DNA of 64,000 nucleotides from Thermoflavifilum sp. (GTDB lineage: Bacteria; Bacteroidota; Bacteroidia; Chitinophagales; Chitinophagaceae): NCBI GenBank assembly GCA_023511875.1, contig JAIMAQ010000006.1, positions 62,001 to 126,000 on the forward strand, read 5' to 3'. The position numbers were made by a program, and so were the translations under genes. Each line of letters starts with the position of its first letter. Within the stretch, counting starts at the first letter, position 1. This document shows, one piece after another, positions 10,397 through 18,528 of the stretch. Under the pieces are notes generated by a model, which was not told the DNA's origin, ran no database searches, and saw nothing but the letters and a program-made list of their open reading frames with translations.

Positions 10397-11098
10397 ATGC
10401 AACGCGTATTATTCGTTTTTTGCCTATTGTGGAGCTGTGTGGGATTTTATGCATCATCTCAAGCACAATCATCGGTTTCTTCTGCACATGGCTGGATTAA
10501 GCTATTCAACGGCCACGACCTCAATGGCTGGCATACCTACCACCAAACAGCCCCAGCACCAGCCTGGAAAGTAGAAAAAGGATGCATCGTACTCGACCAT
10601 AGTGGAGGTGCGCGTGGTGGCGATCTGGTCAGCAATCAAGAATTCAGCAATTTTGAGCTGGCATTACAATGGAAAATCAGCAAAGGAGGCAATAGCGGCA
10701 TTCTCTTCTTGGTACATGAAGACCCACATATTGGAGCCACTTTCTTCTCTGGGCCTGAGATGCAGGTACTCGATAATCAATATGCCGACGATAATAAAAA
10801 TCCCACTCATTTAGCTGGTTCGCTCTACGATCTCATCGCAGCCGATCCAAAAGCGGTAAAACCCTATGGCCATTGGAATCGCGTACGCATTCGACTTCTT
10901 AATGGGCATCTTACCTTTTGGATGAATGGGAAAAAAGTGGTAGAAACCCAACTCTGGACGCCTGAGTGGGACAGCCTAGTAGCCCATAGCAAATTCAGGC
11001 AATGGCCAGTGTTTGCCCGCTTCCATCAAGGGCATATCGCGCTACAAGAGCATGGTGATCAAGTGTGGTTTCGAGACATCCGCATTCGCGAGTTGTAA
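10397..11098 (+). CDS. Exported DUF1080 protein (3-keto-disaccharide hydrolase-like)
   Basis: A 233-residue protein with a Sec signal peptide (residues 1-24, ending ASSQAQ) and one DUF1080 domain, a concanavalin-like beta-sandwich. Family marks are FNGHDLNGWHTY near residue 37, ARGGDLVSNQEFSNFEL, KGGNSGILFLV, GPEMQVLDN and the C-terminal VWFRDIRIREL. DUF1080 members have been linked to hydrolysis of 3-keto-disaccharides or 3-keto-glycosides. It is the third gene of the cassette, 39 bases after the isomerase, and ends 2 bases from the converging Spy/CpxP-like gene. It probably acts in the periplasm, which raises the question of where the oxidation step occurs. Confidence 0.88.
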   Translation: MQRVLFVFCLLWSCVGFYASSQAQSSVSSAHGWIKLFNGHDLNGWHTYHQTAPAPAWKVEKGCIVLDHSGGARGGDLVSNQEFSNFELALQWKISKGGNSGILFLVHEDPHIGATFFSGPEMQVLDNQYADDNKNPTHLAGSLYDLIAADPKAVKPYGHWNRVRIRLLNGHLTFWMNGKKVVETQLWTPEWDSLVAHSKFRQWPVFARFHQGHIALQEHGDQVWFRDIRIREL

Positions 11099-11100
11099 TT

Positions 11101-11568
11101 TTATTGAAGACTACGTTTGCGCCGCTGGCGTTCTTTGAGTTGGTTGATGAGTTGATTGGTAAACTCTCGCTCGGCCACAAAAAGCAATGCCACCTTACGA
11201 GGAGGCAATACTTGTTCAAACTGTTGACGATATTTTTTTCGAATGTCTACCAGCTGCTGCTCATAAGCCAATTCATCGTTCAGTGCTTCATTCACCTCGG
11301 CATCGCTAGCTGCTGCTAAGTGTTGGGCATTCAATTGTTGCTGCCGATGAGTACGACGTAATGCATTCAATTCTTGTTCGTATTGATTGTAAATAGGCCA
11401 GAATTTTTCCGCTTCTGCTGGAGTAAGATTTAATCGATGCGAGATATAAGCAATCTTCAACGATTCAATGCGTTGCACAGCCGCCTGATTGTTCTGAGCT
11501 TTACTCCATACACAGGCTAAATTGAAGAAAACCGTAAACATGATCGAAGCACGTATCACACGTCGCAT
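11101..11568 (-). CDS. Periplasmic Spy/CpxP-like protein of an ECF sigma operon
   Basis: A 155-residue exported protein with a signal peptide (residues 1-25). The mature part is almost entirely helical and charged, with LTPAEAEKFWPIYNQYEQELNALRR near residue 52, which resembles the LTxxQ-type helical motif of Spy/CpxP/CnrX-like periplasmic sensors and chaperones. It is the last gene of the leftward operon sigma factor - membrane protein - this protein, a layout common in Bacteroidota in which the third protein may sense envelope stress. The family assignment is by pattern and is moderate. Confidence 0.65.
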   Translation of the reverse strand: MRRVIRASIMFTVFFNLACVWSKAQNNQAAVQRIESLKIAYISHRLNLTPAEAEKFWPIYNQYEQELNALRRTHRQQQLNAQHLAAASDAEVNEALNDELAYEQQLVDIRKKYRQQFEQVLPPRKVALLFVAEREFTNQLINQLKERQRRKRSLQ

Positions 11569-11580
11569 AATCTCAAGTAT

Positions 11581-12270
11581 TTAGGGTAAATAATAATCAG
11601 ATGCTGAATCCATATTCAAGTATTGTTGAATATCTTGTTCTGTTATCCCGCCCATATTCATCATCGAAAAGCTCTCTACGATCCGGGTGGTGTCGAGTTG
11701 ATGCCAGATTAAATCGCTATTAAACAAATCGGTATTTGTTTCGAGATATTGGGCTATGGCCTCTGTTGGGATCTTGCTTAGCTTCGCTGTCAACGATTGT
11801 TGACGTTGATGTAGCCACCATCCCACTACGCCTAACCCTATTACACATGCAGCCATGGCTACCTGCACCCATCGCCTGCGCCAAAATCCTTTTCGATGGC
11901 TGGCAAGCCGTTGACCGCTCCCATCGGCCGAAAACAATGGTGGCATAGGAACACGTAAACGATCGGAAGACGAGAAACCCTGCTGCTTTGCCCATTCTGC
12001 AGGGAGCAAAGCATGCTGCTGAAGGCTAGCAGCAAAACCCTCAGGCAAAGAGAAAGGTAACTTACGAGAAAGATGAGCAATTTCGGGAGCGATTTCCCAA
12101 AGCTCGGCATGTGGCTCAGACAAAAGATTTTCCTTTGCCAGACGTCGCATGAGCTGTTGGGGGAAGGTGTTAAAATAATCTTTGGGAAGGCTAAAACTAG
12201 CCATCTCGGGACCCCCAAATGCGCCACCTGTAAGCGATAGCCATTCTTGCTCGATTTCTTTATTGTTCAT
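11581..12270 (-). CDS. Single-pass membrane protein, probable anti-sigma-type partner
   Basis: A 229-residue protein with no recognised domain. Residues 1-128 are predicted cytoplasmic; a single membrane segment lies at about 134-153 (VQVAMAACVIGLGVVGWWLH) preceded by a strongly basic stretch (KGFWRRRW); about 75 residues follow on the periplasmic side. Position directly after an ECF sigma gene (53-base gap) and this topology are what is expected for an anti-sigma factor or its membrane partner, but no ZAS zinc motif (HxxxCxxC) is present. The function is inference from context. Confidence 0.55.
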   Translation of the reverse strand: MNNKEIEQEWLSLTGGAFGGPEMASFSLPKDYFNTFPQQLMRRLAKENLLSEPHAELWEIAPEIAHLSRKLPFSLPEGFAASLQQHALLPAEWAKQQGFSSSDRLRVPMPPLFSADGSGQRLASHRKGFWRRRWVQVAMAACVIGLGVVGWWLHQRQQSLTAKLSKIPTEAIAQYLETNTDLFNSDLIWHQLDTTRIVESFSMMNMGGITEQDIQQYLNMDSASDYYLP

Positions 12271-12323
12271 AGCCTATGCATCTAAGGGTTTACGCAATTT
12301 AGACCCACTCAAATACCTATCGT

Positions 12324-12869
12324 TTAATCTTCTTTCAAGTATGCAACGATTTTTTTCACTGCATGATGATAAGACGCTTTTAATGCTCCTTCAGAAGTAT
12401 GCAAAATCTGGCTCATCGTGGCATAGGGCATCTCATCGAAATATCTCAGGTGAAACACTACTCGTTGCTTTTCTGGCAATTTTAAAATAGCTTGCTGAAG
12501 CCTCCACTCCAGCTTACTCGCATCAAAATCCCGCTCGGCTCTGAGTTTGTTTTCTAGCTGATTTTCTACATCGTTCAGGGAAATAGCCTGTTTTTTCTTT
12601 TGTTGTTCGAGAAAACTCAAACACTCATTGGTTGCAATTCGGTATAGCCAGGTATATAGATGCGATTCTTCTCGAAAATCATACAAATGATGCCAAACCT
12701 TGATGAATACATTTTGCAAAAGATCATGTGCATCTTCATGATCAATGACTAGCCTGCGAATATGCCAATAAAGCTTTTCCTGATAACGCTTCACTAGCTC
12801 TGTAAAAGCCCGTTCTCTCGTTTCAGGAGATCTGAATAAACTGAGTAATTCTTGATCAGAATACGTCAT
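12324..12869 (-). CDS. ECF-type RNA polymerase sigma factor
   Basis: A 181-residue sigma-70 family protein. Region 2 spans about residues 24-92, with DAHDLLQNVFIKVWHHL (region 2.2) and TWLYRIATNECLSFL (2.4). Region 4 spans about 122-178, with LPEKQRVVFHLRYFDEMPYATMSQIL and the recognition helix SEGALKASYHHAVKKI. It lacks regions 1 and 3, as ECF sigmas do. It heads the operon with a membrane protein and a Spy-like periplasmic protein. The divergent gene at 13030, for a small secreted charged protein, is a natural candidate target. Confidence 0.93.
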   Translation of the reverse strand: MTYSDQELLSLFRSPETRERAFTELVKRYQEKLYWHIRRLVIDHEDAHDLLQNVFIKVWHHLYDFREESHLYTWLYRIATNECLSFLEQQKKKQAISLNDVENQLENKLRAERDFDASKLEWRLQQAILKLPEKQRVVFHLRYFDEMPYATMSQILHTSEGALKASYHHAVKKIVAYLKED

Positions 12870-13029
12870 CTGAATAGCACATTGGCTATTGTTATGCCTA
12901 TCATATTATAACGACTGCTTCTCTGGGTTAAAGTTTAATATGCACATAAAAATAATTGAATTAAACCTAGATATAACTTCTTTGTCAAATGAACAACTTT
13001 TATTTTTCACCTAAAAACTTTTAAAGACT

Positions 13030-13377
13030 ATGAAAAACAAATGCCTTGTACTGTTGATTGCTCTGTTGATGGGCATCACAGCTTCTCAGACCGTATTTGC
13101 CATGGGTCATCCATTTCAGGGAGTGAAACATGATGCAAAAGAGATTCATCAAGATCGTCGCGACATACGCAGAGATCGACAAGACGTGCAACAAGATAAA
13201 AGAGCGTTGCACCGGGATATCAATGAAGGGCATTATCGTGCTGCTGCACATCAAGCACGGGATATCTACCACGACAAGCGTGATATTCGGAAGGATAAAA
13301 AAGACCTCCGAAATGACCGTAAAGATTTGAAAGAAGATGTGAAATCTCAATCAGGAACGTCCACAGGCAGCAAGTGA
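13030..13377 (+). CDS. Small secreted, highly charged repeat protein
   Basis: A 115-residue protein with a clear signal peptide (residues 1-24, ending TVFA). The mature part is dominated by Asp, Lys, Arg and His in short repeats of the type D-(K/R)-R-D-I-R-(K/R)-D, for example HQDRRDIRRDRQDVQQD and YHDKRDIRKDKKDLRND, so it is probably one long charged helix or disordered. I recognise no catalytic site. Similar short DxxDxR proteins occur in many Gram-negative bacteria without known function. It is followed by a strong terminator, so it is transcribed alone, divergently from the ECF sigma operon. Confidence 0.75.
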   Translation: MKNKCLVLLIALLMGITASQTVFAMGHPFQGVKHDAKEIHQDRRDIRRDRQDVQQDKRALHRDINEGHYRAAAHQARDIYHDKRDIRKDKKDLRNDRKDLKEDVKSQSGTSTGSK

Positions 13378-13394
13378 AGGCTGTGAGTATGTTG

Positions 13395-13430
13395 AAATCC
13401 CGCCTATTAAACGGCGGGATTTTTGTTTTT
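13395..13430. terminator. Bidirectional Rho-independent terminator
   Basis: A perfect 10-base-pair stem, AAATCCCGCC at 13395-13404 and GGCGGGATTT at 13413-13422, with an 8-base loop. On the plus strand a T-rich tract follows (to 13437); on the minus strand only the short T run paired in the stem is present. It lies between the converging charged-protein and transketolase genes and can serve both, more strongly the former. Confidence 0.9.
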
Positions 13431-14391
13431 ATTTTTTTCGAATCAGTACTTTTTCCACGGCACTCACGATATGGGAGCTATCGAGTCCGTATTTTTTCAG
13501 CAATTCATCGGGTTTGCCGCTCTCTCCAAAAGTATCATTTGTACCGATATATTCAATTGGCACGGGATAATGACGCGCTGCAACTTGTGCAATGCTATCG
13601 CCCAAGCCACCATGGATATTATGTTCTTCAGCGGTTACGGCGCATCCTGTTTTTTGGATTGAACCTAAGATCGCTTCCACGTCGAGCGGCTTGATGGTAT
13701 GCACATTCCACAAATCTACATGAATACCTTTTTGTTCCAATTCTTTGGCAGCTTCGATAGCCACCCATACCATATGCCCGCATGCGAAAATCGATACATC
13801 ATCGCCCTCGTTGAGCTGCTGGGCTTGGCCAATCACAAAAGGTTGATCTGGAGGGGTAAAAATAGGCCATTTGGGGCGTCCAAAGCGCAGATATACTGGG
13901 CCTTCATGCTCAGCAATAGCCATGGTAGCGGCTTTGGTTTGGTTGAAATCGCAAGGCACCACCACAGTCATTCCGGGCAACATTTTCATTAAGCCAATAT
14001 CTTCCAAAATTTGATGGGTAGCCCCATCTTCACCCAGAGTGAGGCCTGCATGCGAAGCACAGATCTTGACATTTTTTCCAGAATAAGCAATCGACTGCCT
14101 AATCTGGTCGTATACTCGGCCAGTAGCAAAATTGGCAAAAGTGGTGGCATAGGGAATCCATCCATTGATGGTAAGCCCTGCAGCTACTCCCATCATATTG
14201 GCTTCTGCTATACCACATTGAAAAAAACGATTGGGAAACTCTTTGATGAACTTCTGGAGCTTCAAGGATCCAGCCAGATCGGCTGTAAGTGCAACTACTC
14301 GTGGATTCTTCTTGCCCAACTCATAAATTCCTTCTCCAAAACCCGAACGTGTATCCTGATGTCCAAGAACTTGTATATCTTGTAAAGCCAT
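13429..14391 (-). CDS. Transketolase family protein, C-terminal half (PYR plus C-terminal domains)
   Basis: A 320-residue protein equal to the C-terminal half of transketolase: the pyrimidine-binding domain with [30 protein letters not shown] (about residues 57-90) and [20 protein letters not shown], then the C-terminal domain from about 190. Split transketolases pair such a chain with a separate N-terminal (PP-binding) chain to make the thiamine-diphosphate enzyme of the pentose phosphate pathway. No N-terminal half is adjacent: galE lies just upstream. The partner must be elsewhere or the protein has another role (related DXS-like and dihydroxyacetone-type enzymes exist). Confidence 0.88.
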   Translation of the reverse strand: MALQDIQVLGHQDTRSGFGEGIYELGKKNPRVVALTADLAGSLKLQKFIKEFPNRFFQCGIAEANMMGVAAGLTINGWIPYATTFANFATGRVYDQIRQSIAYSGKNVKICASHAGLTLGEDGATHQILEDIGLMKMLPGMTVVVPCDFNQTKAATMAIAEHEGPVYLRFGRPKWPIFTPPDQPFVIGQAQQLNEGDDVSIFACGHMVWVAIEAAKELEQKGIHVDLWNVHTIKPLDVEAILGSIQKTGCAVTAEEHNIHGGLGDSIAQVAARHYPVPIEYIGTNDTFGESGKPDELLKKYGLDSSHIVSAVEKVLIRKK

Positions 14392-14419
14392 AGCTGAAAA
14401 TAATTAGCCAACGAAAGAA

Positions 14420-14427
14420 CAAATATA
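14420..14427 (-). promoter_or_regulatory. -7 box for the transketolase-half gene
   Basis: On the minus strand this reads TATATTTG, an exact TAnnTTTG box, 28 bases before the ATG at 14391 and inside the 58-base gap after galE. It implies that the transketolase half can be transcribed separately from galE. Confidence 0.45.
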
Positions 14428-14449
14428 AGTCAGTTTTTCAGTAGCCAGG

Positions 14450-15475
14450 TCATACCAGACCCTTTGCCATATTCAACTCCCATTGCCAAGCTGTGCGCAT
14501 CATGTCGTCTAAAGTGTATTTAGGCTGCCAACCAAGTTTTTCTTTAGCCTTCTTATTGTCGGCATAAATCGCAACTACATCACCCGGGCGGCGTGGACCA
14601 ATTATATAATTGAGCTTCACGCCATTGACTTTTTCAAAAGCTTGGATAGCTTCCAATACGCTTACTCCTCGACCAGTACCGAGGTTAAAAATCTCATAAT
14701 TTTTTTCGTTGCGATGTTCCATCAAGTATTGCAAAGCCAGCGTATGGGCATGAGCAATATCCATGACATGAATATAATCACGTATGCAACTGCCATCACG
14801 AGTAGGGTAATCGGCACCCATTACTTGCATCTGAGGCAATTTGCCAATGGCCGTTTGCGTAATCACAGGCACTAAGTTATCGGGCTTGCCCAATGGCAAT
14901 TCTCCAATCCATCCACTCGGATGCGCTCCCACGGGATTAAAGTAGCGCAATAAAATAAATTGATTGGAAGCTACTTTTGACACATCATAGATGATTTGTT
15001 CACCCATCTGTTTGGTTCGAGCGTAGGGCGACTGTGCTTCGCCTAATGGAGTTTCCTCTACAACGGGCAATTGTTGGGCGTTGCCATACACCGAGCACGA
15101 AGAAGAAAACACAAAATATGGCACCTGGTAGTCTTGGATATATTGCAACAAATTGATTAATGATTCTAGGTTATTGTGAAAATACATGAGGGGCTTTTCT
15201 ACCGATTCGGGAACAGTTTTAAAAGCTGCAAAATGAATGATGCCTTCAATTTCTGGATGAGCGCGCAATACGGCTCGCAAAGCCTCATTATTGCAGAGAT
15301 CAACCGGATAATTGGTGATTTTTTTACCTGTAATTTTTTCGATTCCTTTTAGCAAACGCGGCGTAGAGCGAGCATAATTATCGATCGATATCACATCAAA
15401 ACCATGTTCGATAAGGTCTACTATGGTGTGTGAACCAATATATCCGCATCCGCCGGTAACTAAAATAGTGGCCAT
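14450..15475 (-). CDS. galE: UDP-glucose 4-epimerase
   Basis: A 341-residue short-chain dehydrogenase that interconverts UDP-glucose and UDP-galactose using bound NAD. The glycine motif TGGCGYIGSH is at residues 7-16, the catalytic Ser region at SSSCSVYG (about 122-130), and the YxxxK pair in YARTKQMGEQ (about 151-155). Length and C-terminal GRRPGDVVAIYADNKKAKEKLGW are typical of GalE. It follows rfbA by 11 bases, so the two nucleotide-sugar genes form one transcription unit, probably supplying precursors for surface polysaccharide. Confidence 0.95.
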   Translation of the reverse strand: MATILVTGGCGYIGSHTIVDLIEHGFDVISIDNYARSTPRLLKGIEKITGKKITNYPVDLCNNEALRAVLRAHPEIEGIIHFAAFKTVPESVEKPLMYFHNNLESLINLLQYIQDYQVPYFVFSSSCSVYGNAQQLPVVEETPLGEAQSPYARTKQMGEQIIYDVSKVASNQFILLRYFNPVGAHPSGWIGELPLGKPDNLVPVITQTAIGKLPQMQVMGADYPTRDGSCIRDYIHVMDIAHAHTLALQYLMEHRNEKNYEIFNLGTGRGVSVLEAIQAFEKVNGVKLNYIIGPRRPGDVVAIYADNKKAKEKLGWQPKYTLDDMMRTAWQWELNMAKGLV

Positions 15476-15486
15476 AGGTAAAAGAA

Positions 15487-16362
15487 TTATAATAAAGATT
15501 CTTGTTCGATGATACGCATCAGATATTGTCCATATCCGCTTTTGAGTAAAGGACGGGCAATTTCAATAAGCTGCTCGCGTGTGATATAACCTTTGCGATA
15601 TGCAATTTCTTCAATGCAAGCAATTTTGATTCCTTGTCGTTGTTCAATAACCTGCACAAATTGCGAAGCTTGCATGAGCGAGTCGAATGTGCCCGTATCT
15701 AGCCAGGCTGTACCTCGTCCTAAGATAGACACATGCAGCTTGCCTCTGCGTAAATACTCTTTATTGACATCGGTGATTTCGTATTCTCCTCTGGCACTGG
15801 GTTTCAGCTGTTTAGCGATTTCAATGACATCGTTATCGTAAAAATATAATCCTGGCACGGCATAATTAGATTTCGGCTGTTGTGGTTTTTCTTCAATAGA
15901 AATCACCCGATGTTGCCGATCAAATTCTACTACCCCATATCGCTGCGGATCAGAAACATGATAGGCATACACAATACCACCGTCGGGATCTAGGTTCTGT
16001 GAGAGCTGCTCACCTAATCCTGCACCATAAAAGATATTATCTCCTAAAATAAGTGCCACCTTGTCTTTCCCAATAAACGATTCGCCAATCACAAAAGCTT
16101 GTGCTAATCCATTGGGCTCGGGTTGTTCGGCATAGCTCAATTGAAGTCCATATTGACTTCCATCGCCCAACAAACGTTTGAATAGGGGTAAATCTTGTGG
16201 CGTAGAAATAATTAAAATCTCGCGTATGCCAGCGATCATCAAGGTAGAAAGTGGATAATAAATCATGGGCTTATCGTATACAGGCATCAGCTGTTTGCTG
16301 ATGGCATAGGTGATGGGGTGTAAACGTGTACCCGATCCGCCAGCGAGGATGATTCCTTTCAT
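15487..16362 (-). CDS. rfbA: Glucose-1-phosphate thymidylyltransferase
   Basis: A 291-residue enzyme that makes dTDP-glucose from dTTP and glucose-1-phosphate, first step to dTDP-rhamnose and other dTDP sugars. The N-terminal [33 protein letters not shown] region is the hallmark of RmlA, followed by LGDNIFYG (metal Asp, about residue 108), [23 protein letters not shown] and [10 protein letters not shown]. The other rfb genes (B, C, D) are not in the window. It is co-transcribed with galE. Confidence 0.96.
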   Translation of the reverse strand: MKGIILAGGSGTRLHPITYAISKQLMPVYDKPMIYYPLSTLMIAGIREILIISTPQDLPLFKRLLGDGSQYGLQLSYAEQPEPNGLAQAFVIGESFIGKDKVALILGDNIFYGAGLGEQLSQNLDPDGGIVYAYHVSDPQRYGVVEFDRQHRVISIEEKPQQPKSNYAVPGLYFYDNDVIEIAKQLKPSARGEYEITDVNKEYLRRGKLHVSILGRGTAWLDTGTFDSLMQASQFVQVIEQRQGIKIACIEEIAYRKGYITREQLIEIARPLLKSGYGQYLMRIIEQESLL

Positions 16363-16780
16363 GAAAAACCATATTGATGCGCAACAAATATAAATTGATT
16401 TTCACGGCCATCCGGCATCCCTACTCAGTATTTTTATTCATACAGCTTATACAGCGGCGATGGAAATGATAATGTCCCAGATCCAAATGTTATTAATCGA
16501 AACTCCCTAGCAAACGGGCAACGAGCACTTCACAAAACCTTGGCTATGTTATCGAGCGCACTAATGATGAATATCTTCTCGATCAAAAGGAGTAATAAAG
16601 TTTTGTCCTCATCTAAGAACATACGATGGGTAGAATCATCATCAGTGTATTTTTGATCTTCCATCTGCTTAACCAGCACGCATCAGAGATCATTTACCAA
16701 AATACTTTATAACGGGAAAGGTCGCTAAAAACTCCTTTATTCATACATATTTCATCGGAAATTCATTTGCAATTCACATC
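16363..16780. other. Intergenic region upstream of rfbA and the 121-residue protein gene
   Basis: A 418-base stretch between divergent genes. The only signals I can support are the rfbA -7 box near its left edge and AT-rich sequence before 16781. Short open frames in it have no start context or recognisable content, and I see no tRNA-like or strong hairpin structure. Confidence 0.4.
16385..16392 (-). promoter_or_regulatory. -7 box for rfbA-galE
   Basis: Minus strand reads TATATTTG, an exact match to TAnnTTTG, 22 bases upstream of the rfbA ATG. The same octamer precedes the transketolase half. No convincing -33 element is visible. Confidence 0.45.
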
Positions 16781-17146
16781 ATGCATGGAGCTTGCAGTTC
16801 AATGAAGAATGGATATTCACGCATGATCAAGCTTTCTGCCGATATGCGGGTAGCAGAATTAAAAATGCAATTGCAACAGCTTACTGGCTGCCAGGTAGAA
16901 ATTTACCATCACTATCAGCCTGCTGCTCCCGATGCACCATTGCATGTTTTGGGCTTTCAGATGCCTGAAGGATCTGGTAAAATATTCCATTTGTTTATCG
17001 ATGGTACCTGGCGAGTTCGGGACCTAGAAACGTGGTTTGCGAGCGAATGTCATTTATTAGTCGATATTCAACTCTCCTATCCTTTCCCTTCTAGTGGAAA
17101 ACATATTCGTTTATATCAATTACGCAATCTACATGATAGTTGTTGA
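16781..17146 (+). CDS. Hypothetical small protein
   Basis: A 121-residue protein with no motif I can name firmly. No signal peptide or membrane segment. From residue 16 it has two similar halves, each beginning with a strand and a helix (IKLSADMRVAELKMQLQQLTG, then GTWRVRDLETWFASECHLLVDIQ). This layout resembles a small family common in Bacteroidota whose members start with K-I-S-x-x-M-x-V-x-x-L-x-x-x-F; that link is from memory and weak. Translation may start at 16781 or at the ATG at 16823, which would begin with the first strand. It stands alone between rfbA and the phosphate locus. Confidence 0.5.
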   Translation: MHGACSSMKNGYSRMIKLSADMRVAELKMQLQQLTGCQVEIYHHYQPAAPDAPLHVLGFQMPEGSGKIFHLFIDGTWRVRDLETWFASECHLLVDIQLSYPFPSSGKHIRLYQLRNLHDSC

Positions 17147-17252
17147 TGAAAGATTTTTCTGGATGGGATTTTTCATGTCGCGCGTAGCTTCGCTCACTAT
17201 GATGATCTTACTCGCACGCTTCCTCATTCGAAAAAACACTAAAACCCCGTAG

Positions 17253-17280
17253 TTAACATAAAATTCATATTCAGTTAACA
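17253..17280 (+). promoter_or_regulatory. Pho-box-like triple direct repeat
   Basis: Three hexamers at an exact 11-base period: TTAACA (17253-17258), TTCATA (17264-17269), TTAACA (17275-17280). Direct repeats at 11-base spacing are the hallmark of PhoB/PhoP binding sites, and the hexamer is close to the TTHACA repeat of Bacillus PhoP boxes. The block ends 20 bases before a degenerate -7 element (GTCCTTTG, 17301-17308), so it overlaps the -33 region as in PhoB-activated promoters. Downstream are a porin and the pst genes. Regulation by phosphate is inference. Confidence 0.6.
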
Positions 17281-17331
17281 TTGGGATGAACTAGCCGCTC
17301 GTCCTTTGCAATGCACCATGACATATATTGT

Positions 17332-18516
17332 ATGTATCAATCGTATACCAGAAAAGCAGCGATGGCTGTTTGTCTCATGATTTCATTTTCCACTATTGCC
17401 CGTGCCCAACAACAGGCGTCTATCAACCTTCCCGGAAGTGGTAGGCTTTGGGGATATGCTTTTGGAGATTATTATTATAAAGCCCACAGCGACACTCTCA
17501 ATCGTGGCGACGCCAATCAATACACCGGCATTCAACAAGGCTCCAATGCGTTTCAATTTCGACGCATATATTTAGGCTACGACGCTCCAATAAACCGGCA
17601 ATTTGAAGCGCAATTGTTGCTCGCAGCGGAAGATGCTTCAGATGCTACCCAGAGCGGTAAGCTCACATTTTACATAAAGCTCGCAAACCTACGCTGGAAA
17701 AATATCTGGAAGGGTACCGATCTTGTTATAGGTCAGCAAGCCACCCCAGCTTTCTCCATGTTAGAAGAGCCTATTTGGAAATATCGCTCTATCGAACGTA
17801 CCATTGCCGACATCCGCCGTACTCCATCTTACGACCTGGGTGTAGGCTTGCAAGGCACATTTAACCCAGAAACCAAACATGTTGGATATGACCTACTTGT
17901 AGGCAACGGCACCGGAGCCAAGCCTAGCACCAGCCGCTCGAAATGGTTTTATGCAGATGTATGGGCTAAGCTCTTTAATGAGCAAGTGGTCGTTGATCTG
18001 TATACCGACTACTACCGCATGCATTGGCAACCAGGGTTTCACCAGAGTCGTAACATGTGGAAATTATTTGCTGCTTATACCACTTCTTCATTTACCCTTG
18101 GAGCCTCGGCCTTCATCAACTTACTAAAAGACGGCATGGTGCAAACCTACTCTGGTAGCCAACCTGCCGATACCCTCAATCAGCAAGCAAGCGGTGTTTC
18201 TTTTTTTGTACGCGGTCAGCTGATTGCCAATAAACTTGGGTATTTTGCTCGAATAGATCATTACAACCCGGTAAACCATAAAAACTTAGCAGCTGATGAT
18301 GAGTGGATAGGGCTAGTGAGTAATTACAATCCGCAAAACATAGAAAGATTTATCACGGCCGGGATCGACTTTACCCCTACTCCACAAGTACACCTCATGC
18401 CCAATATTTGGTATAATCGATATACTAGTGAAAATAGTTCATTAAAAGGCCGAACCTACCGCGATTACGACCTGGTATATCGGATCACATTTTATTATGT
18501 ATTTGGTAAAAAATAA
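17332..18516 (+). CDS. Outer-membrane porin, phosphate-selective porin-like
   Basis: A 394-residue predicted beta-barrel with a signal peptide (ending STIARAQ). Long runs of alternating hydrophobic residues end in aromatic residues, and the last strand is YRITFYYVFGKK, typical of an outer-membrane barrel C terminus. FQFRRIYLGYDAPINRQFEAQLLLAAED and the later YYRMHWQPGFHQSRNMWKLFAAYTT resemble porin O/P-type proteins. An ATG at 17311 also opens the frame, but the -7 element at 17301-17308 would start transcription near or after it, so I prefer 17332. It is 12 bases upstream of pstS and probably lets phosphate cross the outer membrane. Confidence 0.8.
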   Translation: MYQSYTRKAAMAVCLMISFSTIARAQQQASINLPGSGRLWGYAFGDYYYKAHSDTLNRGDANQYTGIQQGSNAFQFRRIYLGYDAPINRQFEAQLLLAAEDASDATQSGKLTFYIKLANLRWKNIWKGTDLVIGQQATPAFSMLEEPIWKYRSIERTIADIRRTPSYDLGVGLQGTFNPETKHVGYDLLVGNGTGAKPSTSRSKWFYADVWAKLFNEQVVVDLYTDYYRMHWQPGFHQSRNMWKLFAAYTTSSFTLGASAFINLLKDGMVQTYSGSQPADTLNQQASGVSFFVRGQLIANKLGYFARIDHYNPVNHKNLAADDEWIGLVSNYNPQNIERFITAGIDFTPTPQVHLMPNIWYNRYTSENSSLKGRTYRDYDLVYRITFYYVFGKK

Positions 18517-18528
18517 ACATACAACACT

